From Wenyingzhuangia aestuarii (GTDB taxonomy: Bacteria; Bacteroidota; Bacteroidia; Flavobacteriales; Flavobacteriaceae): a stretch of 45,096 nt of DNA. A program made the position numbers and the translations under genes. The notes below the pieces were generated by a model. That model saw nothing but the letters and a program-made list of their open reading frames with translations, was not told where the DNA came from and ran no database searches. Positions 42,115 through 45,096 of the stretch are shown here, piece after piece. The stretch is taken from NCBI RefSeq assembly GCF_011927765.1, contig NZ_JAATJG010000019.1, forward strand, positions 1 through 45,096. The letters are read 5' to 3'. Every line of letters starts with the position of its first letter. The stretch's first letter is position 1.

Positions 42115-42280
42115 AACTAGAGTTATGGTGTAATTTAGAATTGATTGGGTTTTGACACCAACTAAGTAATCCCCAGAAGCATTGGGACAGCAAGGTTTAG
42201 TGACTTTATAAATATACACAAAACTTTGAAGTAAGTACTAAGCCATATGAAGTTTAACAGTGTAGGCAACTGTAATTTTT
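42115..42280 (-). repeat. Structured direct repeat, copy 1 (left of the TA pair)
   Basis: This copy is about three quarters identical to the copy at 42905-43070, with few indels (total length is the same). Blocks shared exactly include AACTAGAGTTA and ATTTAGAA, GATTGGGT, GGGACAGCAAG and ACAAAACTTTG. It also has CAGTGT followed by GGCA. Internal pairing includes CCCA (42172-42175) with TGGG (42183-42186) around GAAGCAT. ACTCTAGTT (42091-42099) with AACTAGAGT (42115-42123) forms a 9-bp hairpin at the edge. On the minus strand it begins a few bases after the ParE stop codon. Confidence 0.85.
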
Positions 42281-42284
42281 AGTA

Positions 42285-42572
42285 TTAAATAAAATTATTC
42301 AAATCTTGTTGTCCAATTATAGTCATGATTTCAACAATATCATTATTAATTCTATAATAAATACTGTCAGAACCACACGTACAAGGTCTATATCCTTCTT
42401 TTATAAAATCGATAGATTCAAACGAGAATGGTCGTTGAGCAATTATTTCAAAATATTCAAAAAAAGAGTTGAAATATTTGTCAGCTTGTGCTATTCCAAA
42501 TTTTTCAACTCCATAATGATGAATTCTCACTAAATCTTCTTTAGCAGTATTACTTAATTTGTATTTAGCCAT
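42285..42572 (-). CDS. parE: RelE/ParE-family toxin
   Basis: The protein has 95 residues. KYKLSNTAKEDLVRIHHYGV, then KFGIAQADKYFNSFFEYFE, IAQRPFS and YRPCTCGSDSIYYRINND fit the ParE/RelE toxin fold, ending in VEIMTIIGQQD. ParE members poison gyrase, RelE members cut mRNA; the pattern with a YR-type C-terminal strand and a ParD-like partner favours ParE. It overlaps the antitoxin gene by 8 bases, so the pair is translationally coupled. The stop codon is at the edge of repeat copy 1. Confidence 0.88.
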   Translation of the reverse strand: MAKYKLSNTAKEDLVRIHHYGVEKFGIAQADKYFNSFFEYFEIIAQRPFSFESIDFIKEGYRPCTCGSDSIYYRINNDIVEIMTIIGQQDLNNFI

Positions 42573-42804
42573 TAAGCAAAGATTTCGATTGTGCTAAAAT
42601 TTCTTCCTTACTGTCATTCGTAAATCCACTATTTTCAGCTTTTTCAAGTTTAGCACTTATCCAATCTATTTTTCTTTGTTGTTTTCTAGCTTGTCTGATC
42701 AAGTCATTAACAAGTTCACTTTTACTAGAATACTCTTTGTTGTCTACTTGAGATTTTAACCATTCATCATTTGGTTCTGTAAATGAAATACTTTGTCTTG
42801 CCAT
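42565..42804 (-). CDS. parD: ParD-like antitoxin
   Basis: The protein has 79 residues. An N-terminal ribbon-helix-helix (RQSISFTEPNDEWLKSQVDN, then YSSKSELVNDLIRQARKQ) binds DNA. The flexible C-terminal part (KIDWISAKLEKAENSGF and the tail after it) would wrap the toxin. It precedes and overlaps the toxin gene in the standard order. A near-perfect 22-base palindrome lies 10 bases upstream of its ATG and is the natural autoregulatory operator. Confidence 0.88.
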   Translation of the reverse strand: MARQSISFTEPNDEWLKSQVDNKEYSSKSELVNDLIRQARKQQRKIDWISAKLEKAENSGFTNDSKEEILAQSKSLLNG

Positions 42805-42814
42805 GAGATTCGAT

Positions 42815-42836
42815 TTTGATGTAAATTTACACCAAA
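42815..42836. promoter_or_regulatory. 22-base palindromic operator of the parDE pair
   Basis: TTTGATGTAAATTTACACCAAA is a palindrome with a single mismatched pair and a perfect 12-base core TGTAAATTTACA. It is centred about 21 bases before the parD ATG, inside the expected promoter. ParD ribbon-helix-helix dimers bind such dyads to repress their own operon. Confidence 0.75.
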
Positions 42837-42904
42837 TAGTTATTCTCTACAAAATAAAATGTATTGTGTTTTTACTCTATGACCGTTACGATTTTATAGT
42901 TGTC

Positions 42905-43070
42905 AACTAGAGTTAAGGTGTCATTTAGAATAGATTGGGTTATGACAATCACTAAGCTATCCGGAAGCAACGGGACAGCAAGATTTGGCGACTTAGTAAA
43001 TAGATACAAAACTTTGAAAAAGCACTGAAACCCACATTAATTTTAGACAGTGTTGGCAGTAGTTATTTTT
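42905..43070 (-). repeat. Structured direct repeat, copy 2 (right of the TA pair)
   Basis: This copy is offset from copy 1 by 790 bases. It has the same central hairpin TCCG-GAAGCAA-CGGG (42960-42974), in which the closing pair is G-C instead of A-T, and the outer pair T-G instead of C-G. TGTCAT with ATGACA and TGTCAAC (42901-42907) with GTTGGCA (near 43052) provide further pairings. The stop codon of the 623-residue lipoprotein lies inside its right edge (43063-43065). Confidence 0.85.
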
Positions 43071-44934
43071 CAAAAGTTAATGTTACAGAACCATTATTTA
43101 AAACTAACTTACTTCCACTTATCTTTAATGTAACACTTGTAAGAACAGGTTCAGATTCTCCTTCTCCAAATTCAATTTGAGTATCCAAATCAGCAATACC
43201 ATCACTTTTAATTGTATAACTATCATTTATAGTAAAATTATCATTTCTAAATTCAATGTTAAAGGATTCGCAATCAACTACACCTTCTGATGATGAAGAC
43301 CTAGAAGCTCCTGTTTTTTGACTACCATTTACAGATATATTACTTTCTGTAATATTAGCTGAGGCTGAATTAATTGTCCATTGTTGAGAATAAACATTAC
43401 ATTCTGAAATAAATCCTGATTTCACTAGTTCTCCTATAGAATATCCTCCATTAAAACTAATCGCTGTCCAATTACCAATGAATGGATTTTCCTTACATTC
43501 TTCCTCTTCCGTTTTACCTGTATTTCCACCAACACATACATCACATTCTTCAGTTGTATATGCTTCTCCACCAAAATCTTCGTTACAATCTTTGATTAGT
43601 ACCTCAATAGGTAAATTTGTATTGACTGAACCAAAATCTGTATCCAAACTTATTCCGACTGATGTTTGAATTTTCTTAATTTTATTATAGTCTTCATTTT
43701 CTTTTTTATTAAAATTCAAATTTATTCCGCTACCAGAAAAAGTCTCAATTTGTTCAAGTTTTGAACTTCCTTTTGAAATAGCTAAAAGGTAGTATTCTTC
43801 TTCATTAATAGTTCTAGTTTCTGACAAAGCAGGAGGTAATTTAGGAGGAGATAGAACAGGTATATTTGAAAAAGGATTAAAATCATTAACAAAATTAATT
43901 ACTGAATTTATGCTACTTGTTATGGTTACTAAACTTTTATAATTATTCCAAACTCTAGATAGAATTGGGGATTTAGAGTTTTCAGAAATATTTTGTAATG
44001 TAATATTTATTGGGTAAGATTTTGTTTGCCCTTCGTTTTGTTGAAAAGTAGAATTATTTACACTAAACACTTTGGGAGTAATGCTATTTGTACTCATTTT
44101 CACAAGTTCTAATTTTTTGTTTGAAAAATTCTCCCAAATAGCTTCAGCAGAAATAAAAGAAACCGACGCAGATAAAACGAAAGCAGAAGCAATTAAGGGT
44201 CTACCTAAACGAACAGCTGCAGCACCAAGATGAATAGACTCTCCAAGAGTAAATATACTTGCACCAAATACCAAAGCCTGTTTATTGGAGTCACTTATTG
44301 AAATTGAAGTAGCTCTGGCTGTAAATACATTATTTTGATTATCACTTTGATTACCGTCAATTAGTTTATCAAATATTTCTTTATTTACTGAATAGAATTC
44401 TGCGAATTGTTGTTTTTCTTCTTGACTAGCATTTGACCATAGATGGTTAAAGACATTAGAGTGGTTTGTGATAACAGAAGATAATTTAGGATCGGATATT
44501 TCTTTTTTTGCATTGTTGATTTCTGTTAAATAGCTATCATTAATCTGCTGCGGAGTTGATTTTAATTGAATTTTCTGAATTTTATGACTGATAGTATAAC
44601 TATCATCGTTGATTTTGAAATTAAGTAAGATATCATTTTCACTTATGGTTAATCCTGAAAATAAATAAGCCCAAGTTTTTTCGTCAACACGATTTATTTC
44701 AACTGTTTTCCCGTCAAGTTCAGCATTTAATTTATCAGTATTAATAGGTATCGAGTCAGATGATATTAAATTTACTTTGTAGTTGGAAGTAGTATTGCCT
44801 TTAAATGTAAATGTTTTGGATTCTTCCGGTGTTGGTTCTTTATTGTTAGTTAAATCAGAATTGTCACTTTCTGAACAGCTTGTAATGCATACTGGGCATA
44901 CGATAGATAATATCTTAAAAAAAAATGTTTTCAT
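43063..44934 (-). CDS. Large lipoprotein with Cys-rich linker motif and lipocalin-like tail
   Basis: The protein has 623 residues. The signal peptide ends at the lipobox-like CITSC (Cys20), followed by an acidic Ser/Asn-rich linker. The central part (about 150-300) contains a hydrophobic stretch resembling a membrane-seeking or pore-like segment (ALVFGASIFTLGESIHLGAA and the residues after it). At about 450-475 lies a variant of the cysteine motif common in Bacteroidetes secreted proteins: DCNEDFGGEAYTTEECDVC, then VGGNTG. Cys464 and Cys467 are included. It ends with a GNW-type lipocalin-like domain starting FIGNWTAISF at about 487. The function is unknown. Its stop codon falls inside repeat copy 2. 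Confidence 0.7.
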   Translation of the reverse strand: MKTFFFKILSIVCPVCITSCSESDNSDLTNNKEPTPEESKTFTFKGNTTSNYKVNLISSDSIPINTDKLNAELDGKTVEINRVDEKTWAYLFSGLTISENDILLNFKINDDSYTISHKIQKIQLKSTPQQINDSYLTEINNAKKEISDPKLSSVITNHSNVFNHLWSNASQEEKQQFAEFYSVNKEIFDKLIDGNQSDNQNNVFTARATSISISDSNKQALVFGASIFTLGESIHLGAAAVRLGRPLIASAFVLSASVSFISAEAIWENFSNKKLELVKMSTNSITPKVFSVNNSTFQQNEGQTKSYPINITLQNISENSKSPILSRVWNNYKSLVTITSSINSVINFVNDFNPFSNIPVLSPPKLPPALSETRTINEEEYYLLAISKGSSKLEQIETFSGSGINLNFNKKENEDYNKIKKIQTSVGISLDTDFGSVNTNLPIEVLIKDCNEDFGGEAYTTEECDVCVGGNTGKTEEEECKENPFIGNWTAISFNGGYSIGELVKSGFISECNVYSQQWTINSASANITESNISVNGSQKTGASRSSSSEGVVDCESFNIEFRNDNFTINDSYTIKSDGIADLDTQIEFGEGESEPVLTSVTLKISGSKLVLNNGSVTLTFEK

Positions 44935-45096
44935 AAGTTATATAATTTAGAGCTTAATAGAGTTTCATTTTTCAATAATAACAAGTTGATTTTTAGTAAT
45001 CAAGGATCAATCACAAAAGTTGTGTGTGAATTAGGATAGTTTTAGTTTTGAGGTTTAAATTTATTCGTATTGGAACTTACTTTAGACCTTTTAAAA

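Noticed and set aside
42085..43070. Calling the 165-base repeats bona fide integron attC sites
   Set aside because: The ends (TGCCAAC/TGCCTAC and GTTGACA/GTTAAAA) match the RYYYAAC/GTTRRRY consensus only in part, and no integron integrase is in the window. Kept as a finding, not as a feature call.
42085..43070. Composite transposon with the repeats as IS elements
   Set aside because: The repeats are too short, contain no reading frame of transposase type and have no terminal inverted repeats with target duplication that I can see.
1..45096. tRNA or rRNA genes
   Set aside because: No cloverleaf with a GTTCRAN-type T arm and no rRNA-like high-GC segment was seen in either strand. A tRNAscan search would be decisive.

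Overview
The window is AT-rich DNA from a member of the Bacteroidetes, most likely a marine or environmental Flavobacteriaceae. The evidence is a T9SS type A C-terminal sorting domain, a HYC_CC_PP-type protein, a four helix bundle (23S intervening-sequence type) protein, PepSY-like small exported proteins, and flavobacterial -7 promoter elements of the form TAnnTTTG. No rRNA or tRNA gene was seen. I do not assign a genus.

Left part (1-17.8 kb). The window opens inside a decayed IS3-family element whose right end is present twice. A short exported protein and a multi-TM PAS histidine kinase follow. A long stretch of small stress or housekeeping units comes next: a Crp/Fnr regulator with a degenerate SDR and a DUF1349-like lipoprotein; a lipocalin-like lipoprotein; a fatty-acid-hydroxylase-superfamily membrane enzyme; an NAD(P)-binding protein with an AraC regulator and a duplicated SnoaL-like lipoprotein; an RlmF-like methyltransferase; an NrnA/DHH phosphoesterase with a small partner; a second methyltransferase; a TetR-SDR-lipoprotein operon; a LysR regulator; and an HPP membrane protein. 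Strong bidirectional terminators separate the convergent pairs.

Copper/heavy-metal region (17.8-29.4 kb, minus strand). Seven metal-related genes read HYC_CC_PP protein -> CusA-like RND pump -> four helix bundle protein -> TolC-like channel -> HMA-AraC fusion regulator -> CopA-type P-ATPase -> CusB-like adaptor -> periplasmic HMA lipoprotein (eight genes with the four helix bundle protein). Together they could sense Cu(I)/Ag(I), pump it from the cytoplasm (CopA) and expel it across the envelope (CusA/CusB/TolC). A 26-unit heptanucleotide repeat sits between cusA and the four helix bundle gene. Related degenerate units lie inside cusA and possibly in the tolC signal-peptide region.

Middle (29.4-40.6 kb). 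Three tandem paralogous PepSY-like exported proteins are followed by an NtrC-type sigma-54 response regulator. That gene overlaps, tail to tail, a hybrid kinase with REC and HPt domains. SbcC, SbcD and a YihY/BrkB membrane protein follow.

Right end (40.6-45.1 kb). There is a 44-bp tandem repeat, a T9SS-secreted protein, a ParDE-like toxin-antitoxin pair and a large cysteine-motif lipoprotein. The toxin-antitoxin pair is bracketed by two approximately 165-bp direct repeats. Each repeat begins at, or just after, the stop codon of the upstream gene and carries a hairpin with compensatory base changes. This cassette-like arrangement is the most interesting candidate for an undescribed system here.
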